Positions 1 through 11,580 of a stretch of 64,000 nucleotides of DNA are shown piece after piece (position 1 is the stretch's first letter; every line of letters starts with the position of its first letter). Source of the DNA: Silene conica (taxonomy: Eukaryota; Streptophyta; Magnoliopsida; Caryophyllales; Caryophyllaceae). The stretch lies in contig CM055312.2 of NCBI GenBank assembly GCA_029255685.2, forward strand, positions 29,358,203 through 29,422,202. The letters are read 5' to 3'. The notes below the pieces were generated by a model that did not search any database, had not been told where the DNA came from, and was given only the letters and a program-made list of their open reading frames with translations. Both the position numbers and the translations under genes were made by a program.

Positions 1-1199
1 GTCTAGGTCACATACCCTTCGTCCTTAGTAACATAGCTGTCTTAAAACGTTAACTAATGCCCTTCCATTATCTTTCGATCCCCGGGTTGGTCATTATTAA
101 GCATCCTACAAGTCTCCCTTCGGTCTCATTGTAAGATATGCAATTAACGGAAGAAAACAGGTCTGATCATACACGGAGTCGGTCGACCGACCAGCTATTC
201 CGGTCGATCGACTAACCACCTCAGTCGACCAACCAGAGAAGCCAATCGGTCGACCGAGGTCTGCTACGGGTTGCCCTAATTCATGCCATCTACGCTACAA
301 CTCGCCTACATCCTAACATATGAAGTTTACCTGCGCATAATACTGGTAGAAACAGTAACTACAATAATAAACATAATGATTAAAACAGTAAACATGTGAT
401 TAACAAACAAGGTTTAGGGATTCTATCTAACCGGTATAACAAAAATGAATTTAAACAAAACTGACTTATAAAAGGAGATTACCGTAACAAAGGATTAAGA
501 ACTGAAGGATTGAACTTTATTGCTAATCACGTGGAATCAGAATGTTTGCGAAAGTAAACTATGAAGAAGCTTTATTGTAAAACTAATAAGAATTCTAAAC
601 CTAAGTTTAAACTAAATTACTGGAAGATGAGATTGAAAGGTGAAACTAGATTAGTAAAAAGTAAGATACTTAGTAAAATGAGGGATTAGGCTTAAATAGA
701 AGGATTTCTGAAAACCTCTTGCTAAACCTAATCTGTCATGGGCTTAATCTTCTTTCTGATTTTTTTCCAAATCCCGCGCCTTGGTCGACCGACCGATGAT
801 GCTGGTCGGTCGACCGGTTATCGGGCCCATGAAGAATTATGATTTTGAATTTGAACTTCTGAACTTGGGTCATCAGGTGTGTTGGTCGACCGACCAGTGG
901 GTTAGGTCGGTCGACCGAAACACATGTTGTATCAGCTTCGGAATCTTCATAAATTTGTCTTTTGGGCTTTCAAATGCGCGTCGGACTCCGTTCATTCTAC
1001 ACTCCTTTGTTCCTTTAGCCATGCAAAATTCTCGAGGGTAATATTGGCTCGAAATCATCTCATTTCCGCATAAATCTGCAAAATAGCATAAAAATAAGAA
1101 AGTAGACGAAATATGGAAATAATAACTAAAAACTCGTGAATGAGCTCTGAAATGCGTGTAAAAAATAGATGTAAACCATCATAAAATAGACACGCATCA
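1..1199 (-). mobile_element. LTR of Ty3 element A (3' LTR, partial)
   Basis: On the minus strand this LTR starts at 1199 with TGATGCGTGTC and runs off the left edge of the window. Bases 1-1199 match, in the same order, about 7950-9120, which is a complete solo LTR of the same family. The minus-strand sequence just outside (1200-1220) is a G-rich tract (GGTTTGGTTTGGGGAATT) as expected of a polypurine tract, so this is the 3' LTR of a minus-strand element. It carries clusters of GGTCGACCGACC-type palindromes at about 181-260 and 781-925. Confidence 0.8.
781..925. repeat. GGTCGACCGACC palindrome cluster in LTR A
   Basis: Several copies of the interleaved palindromes GGTCGACC and GGTCGGTCGACC lie within 145 bases. 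Equivalent clusters are at about 181-260, in the solo LTR at 8130-8215 and 8735-8855, and inside element A at about 1868-1910, 3052-3182 and 5125-5265. Frames read across them give GRPT/WSTDQ-like peptides, which are by-products and not evidence of a gene. Confidence 0.8.
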
Positions 1200-1914
1200 A
1201 ATTCCCCAAACCAAACCTTGCTTGCCCTCAAGAAAGAATTAGACTCGATCTTAAACTAATGGAACGATTTCAATCTCAGAGCGAAATGCAAATGTAGGCC
1301 TAAACCAATTTAATGGAAAGGCAACAATGAAATAGTAATTGAATCATGCAAACGAGTTATGAAGTTGTCAAACTTGCTAATCTATCAACCATAAAGACTT
1401 TTCACAATGGACTCTCACGGGTCGCTCAAATCACACAATAAGCACATGGTGAGCGTATGTAAAAGATATAAAGAAGTAATTTGTAAAGACACTCACTTAA
1501 CTTCGACCCATGAAAACATGCCTGCAATTTAACATGAAAATAAACTCTACAACTGTGCATATACATACCAATCAAGTGTCTTTGACACACGCTGAGGTAA
1601 ATAAAGATATGTGAGGTAATGGGCAAGAAAGGCTAAGATTTTTTTTGGATAAGTGGAGTTAAAAAACAGCCAAGCCAGTAAAACCGGGATCCAAACAATA
1701 AATTTCACAACTTTCAACCCAATGAACTTAAACACGATGCTATTTTGTAGCACAAATCTCACAATATTTTCAAGGAAAAGACTCCCAAGTGATAAGAATG
1801 AAGTACGGGAGTGATAAATATTAAATAAATGTATTTTCTGAACAAACTGCATCTTCCTGTTTCCGTCAGTTGGTCGACCGACCAAGTAATGCGCTCGGTT
1901 GACTGACTTGCAGT

Positions 1915-2025
1915 GTATCTCTTTCGACTTTTCTTTCTTTTTCTGTTTTTTCTGTTTTTTTTCTTTTTCCTTCTTTGTTCTTTCATCCTTTTTTTTCTTT
2001 CTTTCTTTTTCTTTCTCACTTGAAC
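1915..2025. repeat. CT/GA-rich low-complexity tract
   Basis: About 110 bases are almost purely pyrimidine on the plus strand. A similar purine tract stands in the 3' region of the oppositely oriented element B at 5752-5840, so it may be a family feature of these 3' regions. Confidence 0.75.
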
Positions 2026-3051
2026 ATACAACAACCAAAGATTACTCAAAAAGTTCTCGTGACCACAAATACTAGCTTGGTTAAGGTAGGAAGTATGGGA
2101 TGTAGTTTTAGAGACAAAAAGGCAAATTTGGCATTGTAAGGCTTGTGGGTGAAATAAGAGAAAGGAACTTCAACTGCACGTGCCACAAATCACAAAACAG
2201 ATAACATACAAGTATATAGCAGATTACGTTCATGTTTATGCATATTGATGTAACATGTCTCAAGGGTAGTACTACTCACATCTTAGATAACTGGTGATGA
2301 ATGAAACCAGAAATAAAGCTCTAAAACTCAGAATGTATAGTAGCTTGCCAAAGGTAAAAGTCAAGTTTCAAGAATAGCAATTAGTTTGACAAAAACTCGT
2401 GGAAATGCATATGATTCTATACTAAAACATATTGACAAGCAAGGCTTAGGCATAAACATATGAAAAATGCAATGTCATCATTGAAATACTCTCGTTCCGA
2501 CTCGACCTATATGCTAAAACAAACGTGCATTTTTTTGAAATTTTTGAATTTTTTCAATTTTTTTGGACTTTTTTGTATATGCAATGAAAATAAAATAAAT
2601 GCAATTGTAATACTGAAATACAATAAACGTGAGACAAGAATGCAATAAAACATGTATGCGACGCAAAACCCTTCCCCAAACCAAAGCGCACAATGTCCCC
2701 ATTGTGCAATAGCATAAGCAAAGAACATGGAAAAATGGGAATTTGCGTAAAATTGAAAACAAAGGGGAACATAGAAGGAACTCACAAGACTCATGCGCGA
2801 ATCGAAACCTCCCCAAACCAGTGTGAGCTAGGAGGTTTCGGTGGCCAACAGTGCCACCTCAAGGACCTGAAAAGGAATAAGATGATAAAACCCTTTTCGG
2901 AGATTAAAAGCATCTTGGGTGATAAAAAGTGTTTTAAAAAGTTTGAAAATGGGAAAGAAATTGAAAACGTAAAAGAAGGGATAAGGAGAAGGACTCACTA
3001 ATCTTGCTTGCACGCTCCCCGAGGCAGATGAGAACAGGCAGTAACAGCTGT

Positions 3052-3182
3052 TGTGGTCGACCGACCACAACTCTTGGTCGACCGACCACAACTCTTGGTC
3101 GACCGACCAAGACTCGGGGTACAGTGACCTTCAGGTTTGCAGTTTCTGGTCGACCGACAGGTGCATTTGGTCGGTCGACCAG
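3052..3182. repeat. GGTCGACCGACC palindrome cluster, internal
   Basis: Three near-identical units of TTGGTCGACCGACCA spaced by ACAACTC-type linkers are followed by two diverged copies. The motif is the same as in LTR A, which shows it has spread into the internal part of the element. Confidence 0.8.
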
Positions 3183-3439
3183 AATTCCTATGCAATGCTC
3201 TCTTTTCTTTCCGAATTAACTCATTCGGGTTGAGTTAATTGTTTCCAAACCAGTAAAAACAGTAATACGCGGCCAATACTTGCGCAAAATCCCGGAGTAC
3301 TAAGTCTAAAAGTCTTAAAACAAAACAACATAACAAAATGTCCAAGTCTAAAACAAACCAACAACCAAAAGTCTTAAAACAGGAAAAAATAGTCTTAAAA
3401 ATCAGAATTGCGAAAGCTCATCCGCGGAAAGATGCGGAA

Positions 3440-3994
3440 TGTAACACCCCAAGCGTATGAGAGAAAAGTTGTCCCACATCGGTAGAATGTGAGGCTTATG
3501 ATATGTTTATAATAACTTCCACCCACCACCTAGTAACAAGGCCTTGTGCTTTTGGGCTTAAGTGAGGACAAATAATGCGCCCAAAGGCTTACCTCCCATC
3601 TTATTGGGGGTGTGTTACGACCGTGGTGGGTCGGGTTGTTACAAATGGTATCAGAGCAACCCTGCGACCGTGTGGTGAGCCTGTGGTCGGGAGTACCCGG
3701 GTCACACACCTAGCGGGGGAGGATTCTGGCCCTGGTTGTGGTCAAGTTTGAGGCACAACGAGGACGTTGTGTTCTTTAAGTGGGGGAGTTTCTAACACCC
3801 CAACAGTATGAGAGAAAAGTTGTCCCACATCGGTAGAATGTGAGGCTTATGATATGTTTATAATAACTTCCACCCACCACCTAGTAACAAGGCCTTGTGC
3901 TTTTGGGCTTAAGTGACGACAAATAATGGGCCCAAAAGCTTACCTCCCATCTTATTGGGGGTGCGTTACGACCGTGGTGGGTCGGGTTGTTACA
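3440..3994 (+). mobile_element. TRIM element (miniature LTR retrotransposon)
   Basis: A complete 555-bp element has two 204-bp terminal direct repeats at 3440-3643 and 3791-3994. They begin TGTAACACCCC (the right copy has TCTAACACCCC) and end GTTGTTACA. The 147-bp interior begins with a primer-binding site TGGTATCAGAGC at 3646-3657, matching initiator tRNA-Met, and ends with the polypurine tract AAGTGGGGGAGTTTC at about 3779-3790. CGGAA flanks both sides (3435-3439 and 3995-3999) as the target-site duplication. There is no coding capacity, so it must be moved by proteins from another element. It lies inside element A and is therefore younger than A. I do not see the 5S rRNA-like LTR of Cassandra elements. 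Confidence 0.93.
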
Positions 3995-4357
3995 CGGAAT
4001 ATATCGAACCAATGCTTCTGACTACACGACGTGGCCTCAACAGTGCTTGTCTTGATAGCCAAGCATGTCTCCACTCCGTCACAAAGCATATGTGATGGTC
4101 CACCATCTCTAGCGCCTTCTTTTCTTTCCCGGTCTTCCCCGTCCACTTTGTCGGGCTCGTCATCCGAGCCATATCTCAACAATCCAAGGCCTCCTCTTTG
4201 CACAATGGTTTCTTTGACGGTGGACTCCACTCCTTCCTCTTCTTCTTTCCCCAAACCAATTCCTGCAAAAGGCATAACAACAAGTTCCTCCAATTTGCTC
4301 CCAATCTGGGGTGGAGGTGTGATAGCAGGTATCGGTGTAGGTTCCAAAGTAGGACAC

Positions 4358-5592
4358 TCAGTAATGACCACATACTTCCTTTCGGAAGTCAGAGTGTTTC
4401 CCTACCTTGATTGTCAAAGTCCCACTCCCCACATCGATTATTGCACCAGCAGTGTGCAAAAAGGGTCTCCCTAGAATAATAGCTATGTGGGCATCCTTGG
4501 GGATATCCAACTCAACGAAGTCTACCGGGAAAAAGAACCTATCAATGCGAACGGGAATGTTTTCTAACATCCCTATGGGCTCTAATGAGTTGCGTTTCGC
4601 CATTTGGACCGTCATACTAGTCACCGAGAAGATAGTCATCCCTAGTTTATTAGCTAGACTCAAAGGCATAACACTAATGCTTACCCCTAAGTCACAAAGT
4701 GCCTTCTTGATGGGGAAGGTACCTATGTTACAAGGGACAGAAAAGCTACCTGGGTCTTCGAGCTTATGGGGTGCTATGACATGGGTAAAAAACCTAGATG
4801 ACTCTTCCGTTAGGGCAACCGACTCTACTTTATCTAAAGACCTCTTCCTAGTAAGTAATTGACACATGAACTTCATATAAGAAGGAACTTGTTGGACTAG
4901 TTCGAGAAAAGGGACTTGTACATTGAGACTCCGAATAACATCTTTAAATTTATCGAAGGATACCTGTTCCTTCGTGGGGATGAGTCTTTCTGGGTACGGA
5001 GGAAGAGTAGAGCCTTCAGCATTCACGGCTCTCCTTAAGAATTTCGGGGTGTTGTCGCTTTGGAACAGAAATTGCCTTAAGTTTTCAGGCATTTCTGGTC
5101 AGAAAGTGTCTGCCTCATCAGCTATTGTGGTCGGTCGACCACTGTCCTCGGTCGATCGACCACCTCCTGCTTCCTCCGAATTTCCAGTAGGTACTGGAAT
5201 GGCTTCTGACCTCTCGACATTGGTCGACCAACTGACATCATTGGTCGGTCGACCACTTTCACTGGTACTCGCCTCCTTTTTCTTCTGATTTTTCATCTCT
5301 GCAGCCTTTGGACTTCATACCTTGGTCATACTCCTCAACGATATGATATTGAGGGTCTCCTTTTTCTGATCGGGTTGTGTTGGAAGTTGACCCGGAGTTC
5401 TTGAGTTGCTTTTGATCGTGAGTTAAGCAATTTGCGGTTCCAACATCTTCATCCTCGCCTCCCTAGCCTGGGACTCCTTTTGTACCATCCCCATTTACTT
5501 GGTACATTCCTCCTTTGCTACTTCCACCAAGCCCATATTTATCAAAACGGGCCGTGAGAGCCTCAATTGCAGCCAGTTGACCTATAAACTAC
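4358..5592 (-). pseudogene. gag-protease relic of element A (Athila/Tat-type Ty3)
   Basis: Minus strand. The open part at 4358-5092 (244 codons) contains a retropepsin-like region: the active-site block is C-D-L-G-V-S-I-S-V-M-P and the downstream flap/alpha block is I-I-L-G-R-P-F-L-H-T-A-G-A, the usual pair in Athila/Tat proteases. Immediately upstream an in-frame TGA separates it from 5099-5296, which continues as gag linker sequence, and gag-like sequence (QLAAIEALTARFDKYGLG) reaches about 5592. The linker contains GGTCGACC palindromes translated as SGRPT-type peptides. The expected reverse transcriptase downstream (below 4358) is missing. This is a broken polyprotein; the family is recognised from motif order, not from a search. 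Confidence 0.8.
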
Positions 5593-6437
5593 ACCCAGAT
5601 CTTAGCCTACCATGTGTCGAGCTAGATTAGTGTGGTTTTGTGGTATATTTTCATGTTTCATTTTTGGTTTGGATTTCACTTTGGAGTTGGTAATCTGAGT
5701 ATGGCGGAACTTGAATTCGGATTGGTAGTTTCCCTGAACTTAGCACAAAGAAAAAATGAAATGAAAAAGAAAAAAAATGAAATGAAAACAGAATTAAAAA
5801 AAATAGAAAAAAAGAAAAGAAAGAAAAAGAATAAGCTAAGCATGTTTGTATCTGATTCAAGTTCCGTGGTTGTTTGAATGATATATGCCGAGCATGGCAT
5901 TCTTTTTTGCGAGTAATATAGATGGTTGTACTTTTGGTTGAGTCTTGGTAGCTAGCTCGAGCCGTTACATCCTCTTATCCATATTTTTTGTTTGCCTCGT
6001 TTTACTCATTTCACCTCACACAACCATAACTTGCAAGTATTCGGCATGTGATAGTGATTGATAGGTTGTTATGCGTGTGTACGGTAGTTAGGATCATTTG
6101 TCATACTAGTTGCATTGCATGATATGTTGGTCGTAGTTAGGAGAGTATCTTCAATTTCTTATCGTTCTCTCTTGCACATATATTTTCACCCTTATTGTTG
6201 AGAGAAGAGTGACCCGGGAGACTCCAAAGTACACAAGTCATTCAAAGTCAGTTTTCCAAGTTGTTTTTCATTACATGTATGAATTCGTTACTTTTGGTTT
6301 TGAACTTCATGGTGACTGAATTTCTACATTTACATGATTAACAAGTGATCCATAATTGGTTCTGAGGCGATTTCATTCTTTTTTCGTAATTGCATTAGTT
6401 TGCTTGAGAACAAGCAAAGGTTTGGTTTGGGGATATT
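5593..6437 (+). other. 3' non-coding region of plus-strand element B
   Basis: No credible gene. The stretch has a GA-rich tract (5752-5840) and ends in a G-rich polypurine-like tract (GGTTTGGTTTGGGGATATT, about 6418-6437) immediately before the LTR start at 6438. The junction with element A at about 5592 is inferred from the change of coding strand and is not sharply defined. Confidence 0.5.
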
Positions 6438-6724
6438 TGATGTGTGCCTATTTTATATACACATGCATCTCCATGCATTTTCATACGTTTTACGTGCCAT
6501 TTTTTCCCTTATTTTGCTTCTTTGTGTATTTCTTGTTGTTTTGCAGGCAAATATACAAAAGTTGCAAAAACCGAGCTTTTCTTGCCCAAAGTAGGCTACT
6601 ATTAGAAGATGGAACAAATTTAAGGAACCTCATAGCCTTAGAAGTGCAATTTTGGACCGATGGGAGCCTTAACTGAGGGAATAATTAAGGACAGAAGCAG
6701 CTGGACAACAAAAGAAGCATCCTG

Positions 6725-6925
6725 GTCTGATAAGAGCTCAATCGAGCTCTGGCTTTTGCTCGATTGAGTAGATGCAGCAGAGGAAGTGCTCGATCGAGTG
6801 ATTGCTTACTCGATCCAGAGGTTACTCGATCGAAGGGATGCAGGACAGAGGTTGCTCGATCGAAGGGTTTGAAGGATAGTTACTCGATCAAGTGATTTTG
6901 TCACTCGATCGAGCAACTCACTTAC
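6725..6925. repeat. CTCGATCGAGT palindrome cluster
   Basis: About nine perfect or near-perfect copies of CTCGATCGAG lie within 200 bases of LTR B. The same motif recurs at 11755-11945 and near 43950, both in related Athila-type sequence. Confidence 0.8.
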
Positions 6926-7540
6926 TATACCAGATGTCGCATTTCGTGTTTTAGGTTTAAGGATTAAGTAGTTAACCTCATCCCTATATAAGGGTTAGGT
7001 TAACACTAATCAAATATACTTTTTATCACTTAGCAACTTTTTACTAAACTTTTACTTATCATTTCTCACATTTCAGATTTGTCAGTAGCCTTTGTTATTC
7101 AATCTTATAGTTCATTTCCGGATTCCGTTCATCATTTCCTGCCAGTTTATTGTAATTTCTTTTACTCTTTTTTCTCTTATTTTCATTCTTGTAATTTTAT
7201 TGTTCATGATCTCTAGTTTATTTTCGTTGTTGATCATGTCACATTTTATTAATTTCATCATCATTAGCGTAGATCCCGAAGCCATGCATAGGTAATTTTC
7301 TTAATATGTTAGGATGAGAGAATTCACGGTAGTAATGTCGTAGGAGTCACATGTTAGTCGTCTCTGCGACGAAGTTTATCTATAAGCAATTTATCAGAAA
7401 ATCAGTTGAATGAGTGCATGCAGGAGACCAGTTTATTTAGTAAAACTGAACCTAGATCGAAATATTGGTAAAGTATGCTTGCTTAGGATGATCGATATAA
7501 CCTTCCTAGATCGAAAGATTGGTTGGGGAGTCTAGGGCGA

Positions 7541-9120
7541 TGACACCCGTCGTTGAGGGGTGCCAAAGATAAGATTTATAAAACCTCGGCTTAAGACTAG
7601 ATAGCGTAAGTCAAGGGTCGAACCACAGAGAGGTGGGGAGTGTTTATTGTTTAAGGTCAATGTTTTTTAGGGTAACAATTTGGGGGTTTAAATTGGTTGT
7701 CACTAAGTCTAGAATAAAAGGGCAATAATAAAACAAGAATTAAGAAAGAAGATAAATTATAGTAAAAAGGATGCTAGGATGTTCGGGTAGTAAATAGCTA
7801 CGATAGTGTAAATCCTAAGCCAACATGTATTGCAGTCGCGTAAGGGGTGTAACATATCCTTTCGGTCTATGGTACCTAATAGCTCCTTTCGGCCTATGCT
7901 ATTAGTTCCTAGGTCTCACAAATATTGAGTGTCAACAATAAGCGTGATTCCTAAATTCTAGGTCACATACCTTTCAGTCTTAAGTAACCTAGCCGTCTTA
8001 AAGCGTTAACCAATGCCTTTCCCGTATCTTTCAATCTTGGGTAGGTCATTACTAACATCCTACAAGTCTCCTTTCAGTCTCATTGTTGGTTATTATGGTC
8101 GACGAGATAAAACAGTCTGAAAACATACGCGCGTCGGTCGACCGACCAGCTACTCCGGTCGGCCGACCAACACTTCAATCGACCGACCGGTTAAGCCGGT
8201 CGGCCGACCTGTTGTCTGCTACAGTCGGTCTCGGGTTTTGCACCATCTACGCATATTACTCCCTACATCCTAACATATGTAATTAGCTACTCATGGATAC
8301 TGAAATAACAATAATAACATTAATAAAAACAGGATTCATGGTGAACATTAATCTAAGCATGCAATAATAATAAAGGCTTTGGGATTCTAACTTAAACCGG
8401 ATCCTAATAATCTATGAAACGATAAAGCATAAACTGAAAACAAGAGGATTACCGTAATATAGATTAGGGCAGAAAAGAACAACCTTTATTGAATTCGTGC
8501 GGAAAGATTAATTGAACAATGAATAAAAGTAAAGAACAAGTATTGTGATGATAATTGAAAGATTAAATCTAAAAACTAGATGATACTGAATGATAACCTT
8601 TCTGGATGATTAATAATAGATTACTAGATGAATAACCCTAATCCCGAGATTAGCTTAAGTAGGCGGAAATAATAAGCTTCCTAATGACCAAATCACGCGA
8701 TTGGGCTTTTGCGGAAGTCTTCTGAAACTGCGCTCTGGTCGACCGACTTAGGTGCCAGGTCGGTCGACCTACTGTCGGGCTTGGTGGACTTCTGATTTTA
8801 AGATAGCAGTCCTCAGGTCGACCGACTTAGGTAGTAGGTCGGTCGACCTACTTTCCTGTACGTCCACCTTGATTTCGCCTTGGTTTGACTTTGTGGTACT
8901 TGGTTCGCGCTTTGAGTTGACTTTTCCTTGCTCCTTGGTTGTGCAAAATCCCGAGGGCATAAATTTGGTATAAAATCGTCTCTTTTCCGCGTAATTCTTC
9001 AAAAGAGCATAAAAACACGAAAGTAGACAATTGTTGGGAAATAGAGGCTAAAACATAGTAAATGAGCGACAAAATGCGTGTAAAAATAGATGTAAAACAT
9101 CATAAAATAGACACGCATTA
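7541..9120 (-). mobile_element. Solo LTR of family A inside LTR B
   Basis: This 1580-bp LTR runs from TGACACCCGTCG at 7541 to CACGCATTA at 9120, so on the minus strand it begins TAATGCGTGTC and ends GGGTGTCA. It matches the partial LTR at 1-1199. GGCGA lies on both sides (7536-7540 and 9121-9125) as a 5-bp target-site duplication. With no internal region between the duplications it is a solo LTR, the expected product of LTR-LTR recombination. Confidence 0.9.
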
Positions 9121-9453
9121 GGCGATTCGAGACCGAAAGGAGATAATCACTACCCACTTCGTTAATGACTTGACTGACCTAGTTATCTCGCATGACATGT
9201 ATTACCTCGATAACCCGATTCCTGAAATATTTTCCCTTTTTATTAATTTAATTCATCATTGTTTTATTCTGTCATTTTTTATATCCGTCATTTTCATAGT
9301 TAGTCAACAACAACAACAAACCCCCTCCATTGTGACCAATGAACTGACCAATTGTTAAAACTCTGTCTCCTTGAGGAATCGACCCTACTACCACTAACTT
9401 TAGTTAGTAGAACCTAGGTTTTATCTTTGACCATGTATATGACAGACGTGTCA

Positions 9454-10362
9454 GTGGACATGCTGAATATCAAAGGGTTCCATCTGTGGAATGGGAGAAA
9501 GTATGCAGAATTAAGAAGGAGGGTGTTTAGATATCTAAAATGAAGGAGTTTGGAATATTGCAGTTGTGGGTAAACTAGTGAATCGGATTTATACTAAAGC
9601 GGATAGATTGTGGGTGTTATGGATAGAGCATATCTATTTGAAAGGGACGGAGTGGAACTCATATCATCCTCCTCCTGATTCCAATTGGAAGGAGGAATAT
9701 TTTTAAGATTAGGGATAGGTTGGTTGCTGGCTTTCAGGCAAGGAAGTGGAATACGGGTAGTAAGGGATACACTGTAAGATCTGGGTATTAGTGGTTACAG
9801 GGGCATCACCACTCTGTGCATTGGTACAAACTGGTTTGGGATACTTGGAATGTTCTTAAACATGCTATTAATGGTTGGATGATAATGCAGAAGGGGCATA
9901 GCACTCTGATAAACTACAGTAGATAGGAGTATGTATCATGATCAGTGTGCTGTGTGTGAGCAGGAACTGGAGACTCATGAACATCTTTTTTACACCTGCA
10001 TATATAGCAGAATGATTTTATCCGGCATAGAGAAATGGTTGAAGATGCAGTTGCAGAGCACAGTAGGACAATCTCTATTGTAGAAAAGGGTAGGCAGGCT
10101 GTCATAATTGAGCACCAGTTAGTATTATATCTGGCAGCAACGGAATGGGTGTAGGGTCAATTACAAGCTTAGTAGGGCTCAAAGTTTGATTAGCAGAAGA
10201 ACATTCAAGCTCGAATCAAGCAAAAGAAATGAGATTTTTTGACAGTAAGGGATAGGGAATGGCTATATGGAATTCAATGTATTGATTAGTCATGAAACAA
10301 ATATATGGTAGCTTGTAATATCCGGATCAATAATACATGATACTCACATTATAACCAAAAAA
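9454..10362 (+). pseudogene. L1 LINE ORF2 C-terminal fragment
   Basis: The translation, with several frameshifts and stops, follows the C-terminal part of plant L1 ORF2: EYQRVPSVEWEKVCRIKKEG, then GKLVNRIYTKADRLWVLW, then the tryptophan-rich zf-RVT-like region. The same order is seen in the better-preserved L1 copies at 38.1-39.1 kb and 30.7-31.8 kb. The 3' end has the shared L1 tail ACTCACATTATAACC followed by a short A-run near 10360. The 5' part is cut by LTR B. Confidence 0.75.
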
Positions 10363-10501
10363 AGGTTACGTTATTGTTTATCTTGATATTATACCTCAGG
10401 AAACAGAGATGGTATATATTAGCACTTTCATGGTCTGATGTTCCTTCGTAAAGGCATTGGATTATTAGGATGTTACATATTCTGTCTATAATAAATTAAA
10501 T

Positions 10502-11017
10502 ATGGGCGACCTCAAGGCCATTAGTGTCACTATACAAATGGCAGATCGTTCTGCTAAAAAACCTTTAGGTGTCTTAGAAGATGTCTTAGTAAAGATTGGT
10601 AAATTCTTTATACTGGTCGATTTTATTGTCTTGGACATGGCTGAGGATACCCAGATCCTCATAATTCTAGGGCGATCATTATTACATACTGCAGGGGCCA
10701 TAATAAATGTCAAACATAGTCGTTTGACGTTAGAGGTGGGGGATGAAAAAGTTACCTTTAATTTAGCCCACTCGTTAGCTAGACCCATGATTGAGGATAC
10801 GTGTTTTACTATTGATGTAATTGATGAATGTACGATGGATCATTTAGGTGGCTCCCTAAACAGGGACCCATTAAGTTTTCTAACCGTTTATTTTGAGTCT
10901 AAAGATAAGTATGACGACCAACAGATCTTGGAAAATGCTCTTAAGATGGCTAAGACGGTAATCCAAACTAATAAAACCTTTTGTGTGGTGGAGGTAAAAG
11001 AGCCAGTTCCAAGTTAG
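10502..11017 (+). pseudogene. Athila-type protease fragment
   Basis: An open frame of 171 codons matches the C-terminal half of the same retropepsin-type domain as 4358-5092 but on the plus strand: IQMADRSAKKPLGVLEDVLVK, then VLDMAEDTQILIILGRSLLHTAGA. The DLG active-site block is missing upstream, so the domain is truncated and cannot be a working protease. The sequence then runs through a gag-pol linker towards an RNase H fragment, with the whole reverse transcriptase deleted. Confidence 0.72.
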
Positions 11018-11119
11018 AGTGTCAGGAAGCGGTTTATAGCGTTAAGCTTAGAAGTCATAGAAGAAGAATGCACAAGGCCGAGCTAGATTTTGATATAGTT
11101 TCTCCTTGTATATTTGACT

Positions 11120-11580
11120 TTGGTTTTTGATATAATATACTTAACTTTTACCAAAAAAAAAGAGCTAGTTTCACCCCTAGAAATATTATGCGAGGCTAGT
11201 GGGGATACAGTTGGAGCACTGTTACGGCAACGCAAGAGCCTCATCTTAACTGTTATTGCTCATACGATTCAAACTCTAAATGAAGCTCAAGTGAAATATT
11301 ATGCTGCTAGGAAGGAATTATTTGTTGTTGTTTGTGCCTTAGAAAAATTCTCTCCTAATTTGTTAGGTTCGAAAGTTATTATTTTTTCTAACGATACAGC
11401 TCATATTAAGTTGTCTGTGCCTTAGAAAAATTCTCTCCCAAGTCAAGACTCCTGCGATAGTTCCTCCTCCTTCAAGAATTTGACTTAGAGATTAAGGATA
11501 GAAGGGAAGTTGTAAATTACCCATATTTCAACCCCCATTATTAAGGATTGACTGTATCTAGGTCGAGTGGGACCTCATAA
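11120..11580 (+). pseudogene. Athila-type RNase H fragment
   Basis: The frame reads LCEASGDTVGALLRQRK, then TLNEAQVKYYAARKELFVVV and, after a frameshift near 11425, LQEFDLEIKDRREVVN. These blocks are typical of the Ty3 RNase H region following reverse transcriptase. It joins the protease fragment at 10502-11017 after an internal deletion of reverse transcriptase; integrase is absent downstream. A relic only. Confidence 0.7.

Larger units (their letters stand above)
1200..3439 (-). other. 3' non-coding region of element A
   Basis: This is the stretch between the polypurine tract (1200-1220) and the protease relic upstream on the minus strand. I see no reverse transcriptase or integrase here, so the pol core has been lost or the element is a non-autonomous derivative. 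It holds a CT-rich tract (1915-2025), AT-rich runs near 2530-2600 and a palindrome cluster at 3052-3182. The reading frames in it are low-complexity and not credible genes. Confidence 0.55.
6438..9453 (+). mobile_element. 3' LTR of Ty3 element B (Athila/Tat type), interrupted
   Basis: The LTR starts TGATGTGTGCC at 6438 next to a polypurine tract and ends at 9453 in ACGTGTCA. Removing the inserted solo LTR and one TSD copy (7541-9125) leaves about 1.43 kb. The second half aligns by eye with the reverse complement of 29047-29251 plus 39367-39992, for example the blocks GCTTGCTTAGGATGATCGAT and GAATCGACCCTAC. The first part (6725-6925) carries a cluster of CTCGATCGAGT palindromes. The LTR ends directly inside an L1 fragment, so element B probably inserted into that L1. 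Confidence 0.82.

Noticed and set aside
781..1041. Open frames across the GGTCGACCGACC clusters (also 3004-3219, 4923-5288, 8083-8286)
   Set aside because: They are translations of palindrome repeats in several frames on both strands, without domain, start context or conservation.
1547..2049. Lysine/glutamate-rich frames
   Set aside because: Produced by the CT/GA-rich tract; two overlapping frames of the same strand are both open through low complexity.
3440..3994. Cassandra-type element carrying 5S rRNA
   Set aside because: The LTRs lack the 5S internal promoter sequence; it is an ordinary TRIM.
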